Of a DNA stretch of 64,000 nucleotides, positions 25,982-35,474 are shown piece by piece (position 1 is the stretch's first letter; each line of letters begins with the position of its first letter). The translations under genes were made by a program, and so were the position numbers. Below the pieces are notes generated by a model. That model was given only the letters and a program-made list of their open reading frames with translations. It had not been told where the DNA came from and searched no databases. Location of the stretch: contig OY760934.1 in assembly GCA_963664245.1 (NCBI GenBank), positions 2,170,001 to 2,234,000 on the forward strand, written 5' to 3'. Source of the DNA: GCA-2711565 sp963664245. GTDB taxonomy: Bacteria > Bacteroidota > Bacteroidia > Bacteroidales > GCA-2711565.

Positions 25982-25989
25982 TAACTTTG
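25982..25989 (+). promoter_or_regulatory. -7 element for fabH
   Basis: TAACTTTG matches TAnnTTTG, 20 nt before the fabH ATG, giving an internal promoter in the cluster. Confidence 0.6.
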
Positions 25990-26009
25990 CCCTTTTCAAA
26001 ATTATAGAA

Positions 26010-27008
26010 ATGACAAAAATAAATGCAGCAATAACTGGAATTGAGGGTTGGGTGCCGGAATTTATACTTACAAACGACATGCTAGCCAATATGGTTGATA
26101 CTTCCGATGAATGGATTACCACCAGAACCGGCATTAAAGAAAGACATATATTAAAAGGTGAAGGATTAGGAACCTCCGATTTGGCGGTTCCCGCAGTAAA
26201 AAAACTGCTCGAAAAAACCAACACCAAACCCGAAGAGGTTGACCTGTTAATTTGTGCTACGGTTACTCCCGACATGCAATTCCCAGCTACGGCTAATATT
26301 ATTTCTGATAAGGTTGGCATTAAAAACGCATTCGGTTTTGATTTGAACGCAGCCTGCTCAAGCTATATTTATGCCCTGACCACTGCTTCAAAATACATAG
26401 AATCCGGTTCGCACAAAAAAGTAATTGTAATCGGAGCCGATAAAATGTCGTCGATTGTTGATTACGAAGACCGCCAGACCTGTGTTATTTTTGGCGATGC
26501 CGGAACAGCAACTATGCTTGAACCAACTACTGAAGAAGTTGGATTAATGGATGCCATTTTAAAATCGGACGGATTTGGGCGTGTCCACCTGCATCAAAAA
26601 GCCGGTGGTTCGGTAAAACCAGCTTCGCACGAAACCGTTGATGCCCGCGAACATTTTATTTACCAGGAAGGTCAACCGGTATTTAAATTCGCCGTAACCA
26701 ATATGGCAGATATTTCGGTTGAAATCATGGAAAAAAACAATCTAAAATCAGAAGATATTGCTTACCTGGTTCCCCACCAAGCCAATATGCGTATTATTGA
26801 AGCTACGGCCCGCCGGATGGGAATCAAAAAAGAACAGGTAATGATTAATATTGAACGCTATGGAAACACTACTTCGGCCACGATTCCTCTTTGCTTATGG
26901 GAATGGGAAAACAAACTTAAAAAAGGCGATAACATTGTTTTATCTGCTTTTGGTGGCGGGTTTACCTGGGGCTCTTTACTTATAAAATGGGCCTACGATC
27001 CTAAATAA
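26010..27008 (+). CDS. fabH: 3-oxoacyl-ACP synthase III
   Basis: This 332-aa enzyme condenses acetyl-CoA (or branched starters) with malonyl-ACP to begin fatty-acid synthesis. The Cys-His-Asn triad is visible: Cys in LNAACSSYIYAL, His in VPHQANMRII and Asn in RYGNTTSATIP. The N-terminal WITTRTGIKERH motif is typical. It ends the cluster with a terminator. Confidence 0.95.
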   Translation: MTKINAAITGIEGWVPEFILTNDMLANMVDTSDEWITTRTGIKERHILKGEGLGTSDLAVPAVKKLLEKTNTKPEEVDLLICATVTPDMQFPATANIISDKVGIKNAFGFDLNAACSSYIYALTTASKYIESGSHKKVIVIGADKMSSIVDYEDRQTCVIFGDAGTATMLEPTTEEVGLMDAILKSDGFGRVHLHQKAGGSVKPASHETVDAREHFIYQEGQPVFKFAVTNMADISVEIMEKNNLKSEDIAYLVPHQANMRIIEATARRMGIKKEQVMINIERYGNTTSATIPLCLWEWENKLKKGDNIVLSAFGGGFTWGSLLIKWAYDPK

Positions 27009-27036
27009 GAAATTTTCAAAACAAATAATATATTAG

Positions 27037-27069
27037 GCGATTCCAAAATTTTGGGGTCGTTTTTTTTTA
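27037..27069 (+). terminator. Terminator after fabH
   Basis: CGATTCCAAAA pairs with TTTTGGGGTCG (two G:U pairs) and is followed by eight or more T, 29 nt after the stop. Confidence 0.75.
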
Positions 27070-27927
27070 TAAAATTTCGTTAATTCCGATTTCGGTAAAA
27101 TTTCCTTTCCGGAATGTAATGATCGATTTGAACCCCAATCCTTTCAAAATCTCAATTGTTTCAGGAAAATAATTCATCAATTCGTGTGGTTTGTGGGCAT
27201 CCGAGCTAATGGTAATCGGGATATTTAAGGCTTTAATTTTTTTAAGAACACTCTTGCCGGGAAACAAAGACATGCTTCTTTTTTTATAAATCCCACGGGT
27301 GTTTACCTCCAAAACAGCATGGCTTGATTTTACCAAATCCAGGGTTTCGTCAATCAGGTCAACGTACCATTTTTTATCCTCCGTGAAATAGCGGTCTTTA
27401 TTATGCATTTTCACCTTATCCATGTGGCCAACAATATCAGGTTTTTGGGTTACAATCATCTCGTTGGTTTGATGGAAAAAAGTACTTACCGCATCTTTAA
27501 TATCCGAATCAAAATTTTTCATTAAACCCTCGTCATAAGATTTATGGCTCGGGCCATCGGTAAACCAAAGGTTTTGATGTTCTTTTTTTCGAACCAAATG
27601 AACCGAACCAATAATATAATCAGGACTGATTTGGTTCTTCAGGATTGAAAAATCGTCCAGCATCCCTGGAATATAATCAATCTCCATCGAAAGATAAATC
27701 TCGATCTGGTTTTTATACACTTCTTGCAAACGCCTGATTTCATTGGCATAGTTTTGAACCTGATCTGCTTTAAGGGCAAAATCATTTTCAAAAGCCAGGG
27801 GCGCATGATCGGAAAACCCCAAGGCTTTAAATCCGTATTCAATGGCTTGTTTAACGTAAGTTTCCGGTTCGGACGAACCATCACTAAAATTTGTATGCGT
27901 GTGTAAGTTAAATAAATTCATAAGCAT
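27067..27927 (-). CDS. PHP-domain histidinol-phosphatase family protein
   Basis: This 286-aa metal-dependent phosphoesterase has all PHP motifs: NLHTHTNFSDGS, FSDHAP, SMEIDYIPG, GSVHLV, DIVGHMDKVK, LEVNTRG and SSDAHKP. That set fits the HisK-type histidinol-phosphate phosphatase of histidine synthesis, though PHP enzymes also act on other phosphates and no his genes are near. The first ATG (27927) is 2 nt after the upstream stop; an ATG two codons later (27921, MNLFNLHTHT) is equally possible. It is co-transcribed with the U32 gene. Confidence 0.82.
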   Translation of the reverse strand: MLMNLFNLHTHTNFSDGSSEPETYVKQAIEYGFKALGFSDHAPLAFENDFALKADQVQNYANEIRRLQEVYKNQIEIYLSMEIDYIPGMLDDFSILKNQISPDYIIGSVHLVRKKEHQNLWFTDGPSHKSYDEGLMKNFDSDIKDAVSTFFHQTNEMIVTQKPDIVGHMDKVKMHNKDRYFTEDKKWYVDLIDETLDLVKSSHAVLEVNTRGIYKKRSMSLFPGKSVLKKIKALNIPITISSDAHKPHELMNYFPETIEILKGLGFKSIITFRKGNFTEIGINEIL

Positions 27928-27929
27928 TT

Positions 27930-29186
27930 TTAATCGTCAAAAACCGGATCAATATGAACTACCTTGTAAACTTTATCGCCACGGCGAATAAGTTTTTTCA
28001 CAGGAATAGAACAGTTTTCTCCTTTTTGTGTCCGGTTCACTTTTTTTAAATCAACCCTGATTTCGTTCAGGGTATCTTCATAAACCCCCGTGGTCGGGCC
28101 AATAATCATAATCTTCTCCCCCACGTTTAAGTCATGGGTTTCCATCTTCACCTCAGCCACCCCTAATTTTGAAAAATAATTGCTTACTTTCCCTACATAA
28201 ATTTTTCGTTGTGTTGCTTGCGAACCGTACTTTTCCGTCCATTTGCCAAGGGTTCGACCCAAATAATAACCCTCCCAAAATCCGCGGTTATACACCGAGG
28301 CCAAACGTTTGTTCCAGTGTTCAACTTTCTCGTCATTAAAGCTTCCCGAAAAATAAGCATTCACCGCTTCACGGTAACATTCAACCACCGTTTTTACGTA
28401 CTCGGGCGACCGGCCACGACCTTCAATTTTAAGCACACTAACCCCCGCTTTTAAAATTTTATCGAGAAAAGAAATGGTGTTCAAGTCTTTGGGCGACATG
28501 ATGTATTCGTTGTCAACCTCTAGTTCAATACCACCGTCTTTATCTTTTACCTGGTACGGGCGGCGGCAAACCTGCAGGCAGGCTCCCCGGTTGGCCGACG
28601 AGTTCATGTTATCCAAACTCAAATAACATTTCCCCGAAACGGCCATACACAATGCTCCATGCACAAAAATCTCAATCTGAACCAACTCGCCCGAAGGGCC
28701 TGTAATTCTTTGGTCAGAAACAGCATCGGTAATGGCTTTTACCTGTTTTAAATTTAACTCCCGGGCCGTAACCATAACATCGGAAAATTGAGAATAGTAC
28801 TTAACTGCTTCAATATTTGTGATGTTGGTTTGGGTCGACATGTGTACTTCCATCCCAATCGAATTGGCGTATTGAATCACGCTTTGGTCGGAAGCAATAA
28901 TGGCCGTAATAGAATTTTCTTTGGCTGCATCTACGATGGATTTCATCAACGGGAGTTCATCATCATAAATAACGGTATTTAGGGTAATGTAAGAACGAAT
29001 GTTATGTTTTTTGCAAATTTTCGAAATCTGAACTAAATCTTGCAGTGTAAAATTATTTGACGATTTTGAACGCATATTTAACTGTTCGATGCCAAAATAT
29101 ACCGAGTCGGTTCCAGCCTGAATAGCCGCAGTTAAAGATTCGTACGAACCCACAGGAGCCATTATTTCCACATCTTTTGCCGTCAT
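27930..29186 (-). CDS. U32 family protein (TrhP/YegQ-like)
   Basis: This 418-aa protein carries the U32 signature EIFVHGALCMAVSGKC and further Cys in NRGACLQVCRRPY, ligands of the likely Fe-S cluster. The closest known members, YegQ/TrhP and RlhA, use prephenate to hydroxylate RNA (5-hydroxyuridine at tRNA position 34, or 23S rRNA). This protein has the short TrhP-like layout with a C-terminal beta-barrel (KIYVGKVSNYFSKLGVAEV). Old annotations as a collagenase or peptidase are probably wrong. Confidence 0.85.
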   Translation of the reverse strand: MTAKDVEIMAPVGSYESLTAAIQAGTDSVYFGIEQLNMRSKSSNNFTLQDLVQISKICKKHNIRSYITLNTVIYDDELPLMKSIVDAAKENSITAIIASDQSVIQYANSIGMEVHMSTQTNITNIEAVKYYSQFSDVMVTARELNLKQVKAITDAVSDQRITGPSGELVQIEIFVHGALCMAVSGKCYLSLDNMNSSANRGACLQVCRRPYQVKDKDGGIELEVDNEYIMSPKDLNTISFLDKILKAGVSVLKIEGRGRSPEYVKTVVECYREAVNAYFSGSFNDEKVEHWNKRLASVYNRGFWEGYYLGRTLGKWTEKYGSQATQRKIYVGKVSNYFSKLGVAEVKMETHDLNVGEKIMIIGPTTGVYEDTLNEIRVDLKKVNRTQKGENCSIPVKKLIRRGDKVYKVVHIDPVFDD

Positions 29187-29202
29187 TTCGTTAAATTTTA
29201 TA

Positions 29203-29210
29203 CAAAAGTA
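29203..29210 (-). promoter_or_regulatory. -7 element for the U32-PHP operon
   Basis: On the minus strand TACTTTTG lies 16 nt before the ATG at 29186. Confidence 0.55.
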
Positions 29211-29306
29211 ATTGTTTCATCTACAAATTGAACATTTTATTAATAAGTCATAAAAATAATCTGTTTACTTTAGCAGTGATAATTATAATTAATCAATATT
29301 TTAACC

Positions 29307-32300
29307 ATGAAACATAAACATTTATTCTTAGCAATTGTCTTTTCACTGGCAATTCAAAGCATAATGGCGAGTCCTTTATGGATGAGATACCCATCTATTT
29401 CGCCTGATGGAAAAACCATTGTATTTTCATACAAAGGAGATTTGTACACCGTACCCAGTCAGGGTGGTGAAGCTAAAATTTTGACCATGCACGAAGCTTA
29501 TGATTTTCGTCCGGTATGGTCGCCCGACAGCAAAACCATTGCTTTTGCATCAAATCGGTTTGGAAACTTTGATATTTTCACCATTCCTGCCGATGGGGGC
29601 AAAGCCAAACGAATTACATTTAACTCAACCGCCGAATATCCAAGTGGATATACCCCGGATGGCAAGTATATTCATTTCTCGGCATTTATTCAGGATAACC
29701 GCTTGAATGTTGAATTTCCAACTAGGGCATTGGATGAGCTATACATCGTTCCTGCCAATGGCGGACGCGAAAAACAGGTTCTTTCAACCCCTGCTCATTT
29801 TGCAAATTACAACTCAAAAGGCGATAAAATCATTTATCATGATTCAAAAGCACTGGAAGATGAATGGCGAAAACATAATACCCAGGGATTTGCCAGAGAT
29901 ATTTGGGTGTATGATGTAAAAACAAAGAAACATACCAAATTAACCAATTTTAAAGGCGATGACCGTTGGCCTGTTTTTGCCAGCAACAATGAAGATGTAT
30001 ATTATTTAAGCGAACAATCTGGCGATTTTAACATCTGGAAATTTTCATTAAACAACCCAGCACAATCAACCCAATTAACCAAACTTAAAGATCATCCGGT
30101 TCGTTTCTTAAGCATTGCAAAAGACGGAACCATGTGTTTTGGTTATAATGGAGAATTATACACTTACAAAGAAGGCGGAAAACCAAATAAAGTTGATATA
30201 ACCCTGGTTCAGGACAGTAAAGAAAACGAAGTTAGTTTTATGCGTTTACCTTCGGGAGCATCAGAAATGAGCGTTTCACCGGATGGTGAAGAGGTGGCAT
30301 TTATTGTAAGAGGTGAGGTTTTTGTAACTTCGGTTGAATACAATACCACCAAACGAATTACAAACACCCCCGAGCAAGAGCGTTCGGTTAGTTTCAGCCC
30401 CGACGGGAAAAGCCTGGTTTATGCTTCTGAGCGTAATGGCAGCTGGAATTTATACCAAACAAAAATTGTTCGCGACGAAGATATCAACTTCACAAATTCT
30501 ACCTTATTAAAAGAAGAACCGCTTTTGGTAACCGATGTAGAAACCTTCCAGCCCAAATATTCTCCCGACGGAAAAGAAGTTGCTTTCCTTGAAGAAAGGA
30601 TTATTTTACGGGTAATCAACTTGGAAACTAAAAAGGTAAGAACCATCTTAAAAGGCGATTACAATTATTCTTATTCTGATGGCGATCAGCATTACGATTG
30701 GTCTCCCGACGGAAAATGGTTCCTGATGGATTTCAGCGAAAAACCACGCTGGCCCATTACCGATGTTGTTTTGGTTGATGCACAAGGAAATCAAAATGTT
30801 GTAAACCTCACCCAAAGCGGATATGCCGATGGCAATGCCAAATGGATGATGGACGGAAAAATGATGATTTGGTCCACTGGCAAAAATGGTTACCGCAGTC
30901 ACGGCAGCTGGGGAAATGAAAGCGATGTATACGGCATGTATTTCACCCAGGAAGCTTATGACCGTGCTTTACTGGATAAAGAACAACTGGCTCTTTTAAA
31001 AGAACAAGAAAAAGCAGCAAAAGAGAAAAAGGAAAAAGTCGACAAAGACAAAAAAGATAAAAAGGATAAAAAAGACAAAAAGGATTCAAAAGATGAAGCC
31101 AAAAAAGAGGAAGACCTTAAACTGGAACTGAACGGAATTGAAGACCGCATGCGCCGATTAACAATACATTCATCACGATTAAGCGATATGGTTTTATCAA
31201 ACGATGGAGAAGAACTCTATTACCTAAGCCGTTTTGAAGGAGGTTTTGATTTATGGGTAAATAAAATCCGTGAAAACCAAACTTCATTAGTTACAAAACT
31301 AAGAGGGGGCAGCGGAAATCTTCAATTTGATAAAAAAGGGAAATACTTATTTTTTATGAATAATGACCGTATTGTTCGGTTAAATCCAACAACGAAAAAA
31401 CAAAAAAGTGTTTCTTATACTGCTGAGTTCAATTTAGATAAAACGGCTGAAAAAGAATATATTTTCAATCACCTATGGCGTCAAGTAAAGAAAAAGTTTT
31501 ATGACGAAGACATGCATGGTGTTGATTGGGATTTCTACAAAAAAGCATACGAAAAATTCATTCCACATATTAACAACAACTTCGATTTTGCCGAAATGTA
31601 CAGCGAAATGCTAGGCGAATTAAACGCATCACATACCGGTGGCGGGTATCGTTTTGGAGATCGCAATGGCGATGCAACAGCAAGTCTTGGTATTTTCCGC
31701 GACTGGGATTATGAAGGTGACGGAATCAAAATTGCCGAGGTTATCGAAAAAGGACCATTCAGCAAAGCAAAATCAAAAATCACTGCCGGCTGTATTATCG
31801 AAAAAATCGACGGGATCGAATTAAAGAAAAACGAAAGTTATTATCCGTATTTAAATCACAAAGCGGGTAAACCGGTTGTCATTTCGGTACTTGATCCTTC
31901 TTCAAATAAACGCTGGGAAGAAACCATTGAAGCAATTAGCGGACGTCAAGAATCCGGTTTGCTTTACGAACGCTGGGTTAAACTTCGTCAAAAACAAACC
32001 GAAGAACTTTCAGGTGGACGTATTGGTTATGTCCACGTGCAAGGGATGAATTCGGCCAGTTTCCGTAAAGTTTATTCGGAGGTATTGGGTCGCAATTTCA
32101 ACAAAGAAGCGATCATTGTTGATACCCGTTTTAACGGTGGTGGCTGGTTGCACAACGATTTGGCAACTTTCTTAAGCGGCAAACAATACATGATATTCCA
32201 GGGAAGAAATACAAAACCCATGGGTGGTGAACCTCTTAACAGGTGGTATAAACCATCGGCTGTTATTGTAAACGAAGGAAATTATTCTGATGCCCATACC

Positions 32301-32579
32301 TTCCCATTTACTTACCAGACTTTAGGCATTGGAAAAATTATCGGTATGCCGGTTCCGGGTACCAGTACATCGGTTTGGTGGGAAACCCTTCAAGATCAGA
32401 CCCTGTATTTTGGTATACCAGAAGTTAAAAACATGGATATAAACGGCAACGCTCTTGAAAACAGGGAAATCGTTCCGGATTATATTGTCGACAACTTGCC
32501 AGATATAGCAGTTACCGGCCGCGACCAACAATTAGAAAAAGCAGTAGAGGTTCTTCTTAAAGAATTGGACAACAAATAA
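29307..32579 (+). CDS. Tricorn-like S41 protease, copy 2
   Basis: This 1090-aa exported protease is a paralogue of the one at 5035-8268. A signal peptide (MKHKHLFLAIVFSLAIQSIMA) is followed by beta-propeller repeats. A KDKKDKKDKK linker (about residues 562-606) lies at nearly the same place as in copy 1, followed by the second propeller, a PDZ-like region and the S41 domain. His737 (DMHGVDW), Ser994 (NYSDAH) and the late Glu near NREIVPDY are intact. Divergence between the copies is clear (for example VWWETLQDQ against AGWEMLQNG), so they are old duplicates with possibly different substrates. A terminator follows. Confidence 0.88.
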   Translation: MKHKHLFLAIVFSLAIQSIMASPLWMRYPSISPDGKTIVFSYKGDLYTVPSQGGEAKILTMHEAYDFRPVWSPDSKTIAFASNRFGNFDIFTIPADGGKAKRITFNSTAEYPSGYTPDGKYIHFSAFIQDNRLNVEFPTRALDELYIVPANGGREKQVLSTPAHFANYNSKGDKIIYHDSKALEDEWRKHNTQGFARDIWVYDVKTKKHTKLTNFKGDDRWPVFASNNEDVYYLSEQSGDFNIWKFSLNNPAQSTQLTKLKDHPVRFLSIAKDGTMCFGYNGELYTYKEGGKPNKVDITLVQDSKENEVSFMRLPSGASEMSVSPDGEEVAFIVRGEVFVTSVEYNTTKRITNTPEQERSVSFSPDGKSLVYASERNGSWNLYQTKIVRDEDINFTNSTLLKEEPLLVTDVETFQPKYSPDGKEVAFLEERIILRVINLETKKVRTILKGDYNYSYSDGDQHYDWSPDGKWFLMDFSEKPRWPITDVVLVDAQGNQNVVNLTQSGYADGNAKWMMDGKMMIWSTGKNGYRSHGSWGNESDVYGMYFTQEAYDRALLDKEQLALLKEQEKAAKEKKEKVDKDKKDKKDKKDKKDSKDEAKKEEDLKLELNGIEDRMRRLTIHSSRLSDMVLSNDGEELYYLSRFEGGFDLWVNKIRENQTSLVTKLRGGSGNLQFDKKGKYLFFMNNDRIVRLNPTTKKQKSVSYTAEFNLDKTAEKEYIFNHLWRQVKKKFYDEDMHGVDWDFYKKAYEKFIPHINNNFDFAEMYSEMLGELNASHTGGGYRFGDRNGDATASLGIFRDWDYEGDGIKIAEVIEKGPFSKAKSKITAGCIIEKIDGIELKKNESYYPYLNHKAGKPVVISVLDPSSNKRWEETIEAISGRQESGLLYERWVKLRQKQTEELSGGRIGYVHVQGMNSASFRKVYSEVLGRNFNKEAIIVDTRFNGGGWLHNDLATFLSGKQYMIFQGRNTKPMGGEPLNRWYKPSAVIVNEGNYSDAHTFPFTYQTLGIGKIIGMPVPGTSTSVWWETLQDQTLYFGIPEVKNMDINGNALENREIVPDYIVDNLPDIAVTGRDQQLEKAVEVLLKELDNK

Positions 32580-32598
32580 GCGATTTTAAATAGCATAA

Positions 32599-32635
32599 AA
32601 ACGTCATTTCGAATTATTTCGGGATGGCGTTTTTT
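32599..32635 (+). terminator. Terminator after tricorn-like copy 2
   Basis: AACGTCATTTCGAA pairs with TTTCGGGATGGCGTT, using several G:U pairs, and is followed by a T-run, 20 nt after the stop. Confidence 0.8.
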
Positions 32636-32678
32636 CATTTTTTAACAAAACATATCAAAAAAAACTATATATATTTTA

Positions 32679-32686
32679 TATATTTG
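32679..32686 (+). promoter_or_regulatory. -7 element giving a leaderless mRNA for the 74-aa gene
   Basis: TATATTTG ends 4 nt before the ATG at 32691, so transcription should begin at or near the start codon. Confidence 0.55.
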
Positions 32687-32690
32687 TGAT

Positions 32691-32915
32691 ATGAGAAGAG
32701 TTAAAACCGCCTACCTGTCGAATGATGAATGTTGGGGTATTCAAATTAATGGCCTACTTCATTGTCAAAATTGCAAATGGACAGGCATTAGTGCCTGCGA
32801 AGGAAAAAACATTGTAAAAACCCACCGGAATTCCAAAGGGTATCGGATTACCGAAACCGGAATTGATATCAACGACTACGATCCTGCTTTTGATAAATCT
32901 AAGGTAAACTGCTAA
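32691..32915 (+). CDS. Small cysteine-containing protein, 74 aa
   Basis: I do not recognise this family. The protein begins MRRVKTAYLSNDECWGIQINGLLHCQNCKW and contains Cys in DECW, CQNC, SACEG and at the C-terminus (KVNC). The CxxC and spacing suggest a small metal-binding or redox fold. It has no signal peptide. A -7 element only 4 nt before the ATG supports it as a real, leaderless gene. It stands alone before the M3 peptidase gene. Confidence 0.6.
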   Translation: MRRVKTAYLSNDECWGIQINGLLHCQNCKWTGISACEGKNIVKTHRNSKGYRITETGIDINDYDPAFDKSKVNC

Positions 32916-32967
32916 AGAAGCACCAACATCCCAAATCTTAAAAACCGTAAAATACCGGAAGAAATTA

Positions 32968-32975
32968 TATTTTTG
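32968..32975 (+). promoter_or_regulatory. -7 element for M3 peptidase gene
   Basis: TATTTTTG matches TAnnTTTG, 29 nt before the ATG. Confidence 0.55.
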
Positions 32976-33004
32976 CGGTCGGTTATTTTTTATCCCGTTA
33001 CTAT

Positions 33005-35053
33005 ATGAAAACACAAAATACTGAACAAAATCCGCTGTTAACCGAATGGAACACCCCACACCAAACCATTCCGTTCAACGCAATTAAAATTGAACACTTT
33101 ACGCCAGCCTTAGATAAAGCCTTGGAAATAGCTTACACTGAAATTGATGAAATCATTGAAAATACCGATGAACCTACCTTTGCCAATACTATTTTGGCCA
33201 TGGAAGAATCGGGACAACGCTTGTACCTCGTAAACAGTATCATGGAAGCTTTGGGCAGTAGTTTAAGCAGCCCCAAATTAATGGAGTGTTTAAAAGATGC
33301 TGCCCCGAAAATGGCCAAATTTTCAAGCTACATTTCGTTAAACGAAAAACTTTTTGAAAAAGTAAAAAAACTATATGAGAAAAGAAGCCAACTGAATTTA
33401 GATTCGGAAAGTTTAAAATTATTAGAAGACAACTACACCGGCTTTGTACGCAGTGGTGCCAATTTAAAAGGGAAGGATAAAAAAAGATACGAAGAAATTA
33501 CGGCTGACCTTTCTGAACTTTCTTTAACTTTTGGCGACAATGTACTGAACGACACCAACGCTTTTAGTTACCACATCACCAACGAAAAAGACTTAGCCGG
33601 ATTGCCCGATTATGTCATCGAAGCCGCCGCCGACCTGGCTAAATCAAAAGGCAAAGACGAGTGGATGTTCAGCTTGCAATTTCCAAGCTTTTACCCGGTT
33701 CTGGTTTATGCCGACAACCGAAAAATACGGAAAGATTTGTTTTTTGCGAACGCTACCCGAGCCAACCAAGACAACCAATACAACAACCGGGAAATCATTC
33801 GTAAGATAACTGCCCTACGCTTAGAGTTGGCAAATTTACTGGGTTTTGCAACCTTTGCCGATTATGTGCTCGATCAAAGAATGGCAAAATCGGTTAAAGC
33901 AGTAAATGATTTTATTCAGAACCTGCACCATGCATCAAAACCCAAAGCCAACGAAGAATTTGAAACCGTTAAAAAATATGCCCAAAAACTGGGGTTTAAA
34001 GAAGAACTAAAAAACTGGGATTTGGCTTATTATTCCGAGAAACTGAAACAAGAAAAATTCGGATTTAAGGAAGAAGAATTAAAACCTTATTTCCGTTTGG
34101 AAAAAGTCACCGAAGGTGTTTTCGGACTTTTTAATACGCTTTACGGCATTTCGTTTAAACCCAATTACAACATCCAGGTTTACCATGAAGAGGTGAAAGT
34201 TTATGAAGTTTTTGATGCCGATGAAAGTCTTTTGGGTATTTTATACCAGGATTTTCATCCACGCGAAAGCAAAAGAAACGGGGCCTGGTGCGGCCATTTT
34301 GTTCCGCAAAGTAAACTTAACGGAAAGGTGGTTCACCCGCATGTTTACATTGTCGGAAATTTCACCAAACCAACCAAAAGCAAACCTGCATTACTCACCC
34401 ATCGCGAGGTTCAAACTTATTTGCACGAAATGGGCCATGCCATGCACGAGCTTCTTTCGAACACCACCTATCCTAGTCTTGCAGGAACCAATGTTTACTG
34501 GGACTTTGTAGAGCTTCCTTCACAAATACACGAAAATTGGTCGTACGAAAAAGAATGGTTGAACACCTTTGCAACCCATTACGAAACCGGCGAAAAAATC
34601 CCCGAACACCTGATCCACAAAATCATTGAGGCGAAAAATTTTCAGGCGGCTTCTGCCAGCGAACGTCAATTAAGTTTGGGAATGTGCGATATGGCCTGGC
34701 ACAGCATTACCGAACCGATCAAAATTAGCATCAAAGATTTCGAACATGAAGCCATGAAAGATGCCAGTTTTTTCCCACGCATTGAAGAAACTTCAACATC
34801 CACTTCTTTCGGACATTTATTCAGCGGGGGCTATGCGGCCGGTTATTACAGTTACAAATGGGCAGAAGTACTGGACGCCGATGCTTATGCTTATTTTAAA
34901 GAACACGGGATCTTCAGCAAAGAAGTAGGGATGAAATTCCGTAACGAAATCCTTTCCAAAGGCGGCAGCAAACACCCCATGGAACTGTACATAAATTTCC
35001 GCGGAAAAGAACCAAGCATTGATGCTTTGCTGGAACGCTCGGGACTGAAATAA
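33005..35053 (+). CDS. M3 family oligopeptidase
   Basis: This 682-aa zinc peptidase is of the thimet oligopeptidase / oligopeptidase A / dipeptidyl carboxypeptidase group. The zinc motif is HEMGH (in YLHEMGHAMHELL), with the second-ligand Glu in the downstream helix around WDFVELPSQ, and the substrate segment GHLFSGGYAAGYYSYKWAEVL is conserved. There is no signal peptide, so it probably degrades oligopeptides in the cytosol, perhaps the products of other proteases. Length is normal for the family. Confidence 0.92.
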   Translation: MKTQNTEQNPLLTEWNTPHQTIPFNAIKIEHFTPALDKALEIAYTEIDEIIENTDEPTFANTILAMEESGQRLYLVNSIMEALGSSLSSPKLMECLKDAAPKMAKFSSYISLNEKLFEKVKKLYEKRSQLNLDSESLKLLEDNYTGFVRSGANLKGKDKKRYEEITADLSELSLTFGDNVLNDTNAFSYHITNEKDLAGLPDYVIEAAADLAKSKGKDEWMFSLQFPSFYPVLVYADNRKIRKDLFFANATRANQDNQYNNREIIRKITALRLELANLLGFATFADYVLDQRMAKSVKAVNDFIQNLHHASKPKANEEFETVKKYAQKLGFKEELKNWDLAYYSEKLKQEKFGFKEEELKPYFRLEKVTEGVFGLFNTLYGISFKPNYNIQVYHEEVKVYEVFDADESLLGILYQDFHPRESKRNGAWCGHFVPQSKLNGKVVHPHVYIVGNFTKPTKSKPALLTHREVQTYLHEMGHAMHELLSNTTYPSLAGTNVYWDFVELPSQIHENWSYEKEWLNTFATHYETGEKIPEHLIHKIIEAKNFQAASASERQLSLGMCDMAWHSITEPIKISIKDFEHEAMKDASFFPRIEETSTSTSFGHLFSGGYAAGYYSYKWAEVLDADAYAYFKEHGIFSKEVGMKFRNEILSKGGSKHPMELYINFRGKEPSIDALLERSGLK

Positions 35054-35073
35054 AAACCCGTACAAATTTATAG

Positions 35074-35106
35074 AACAGCCTGCATTTTTTGTGGGCTGTT
35101 TTTTTT
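35074..35106 (+). terminator. Terminator after M3 peptidase gene
   Basis: AACAGCC/GGCTGTT (35074-35080 and 35094-35100), with partial pairing in the loop, is followed by a T-run. Confidence 0.8.
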
Positions 35107-35132
35107 ATATTTAAAAATCAAATCTTATAACC

Positions 35133-35474
35133 ATGACATTCATCAACTACAACACCCGCAAAAAACTAAAAATATTTGAAGGTATTACCGGCCCGATTTA
35201 TCATTCGGAACAGGCAACCTTTGGGCACTTTACGTTGGAAGAAGGGGTTTTAGCCCCGCCCCATGCCCATCCGCACGAGCAATGGACACACGTGATTGAC
35301 GGCGAAATTGAATTCACTCTGGGCGATGAAACCCAAATTTTAACCGCCGGTATGAGTGCTTACATTCCATCAAATGTTGTACACTCGGTAAAAGCGATCA
35401 AGCAAACAAAAATTATTGATTGTTTCATCCCCGTAAGGGAAGATTTTAAGGAACTGGAAAAAAATACGCTTTAA
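35133..35474 (+). CDS. Small cupin-domain protein
   Basis: This 113-aa protein is a single-domain cupin. Motif 1 (PPHAHPHEQWTHVIDGEIEFTLGDE) supplies His, His and Glu ligands, and motif 2 (YIPSNVVHSVKAI) supplies the last His, so it probably binds one metal ion. Small cupins like this act as dioxygenases, isomerases or sensors; the substrate cannot be told. It converges on aspS with no gap: the two stops are adjacent. Confidence 0.82.
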   Translation: MTFINYNTRKKLKIFEGITGPIYHSEQATFGHFTLEEGVLAPPHAHPHEQWTHVIDGEIEFTLGDETQILTAGMSAYIPSNVVHSVKAIKQTKIIDCFIPVREDFKELEKNTL

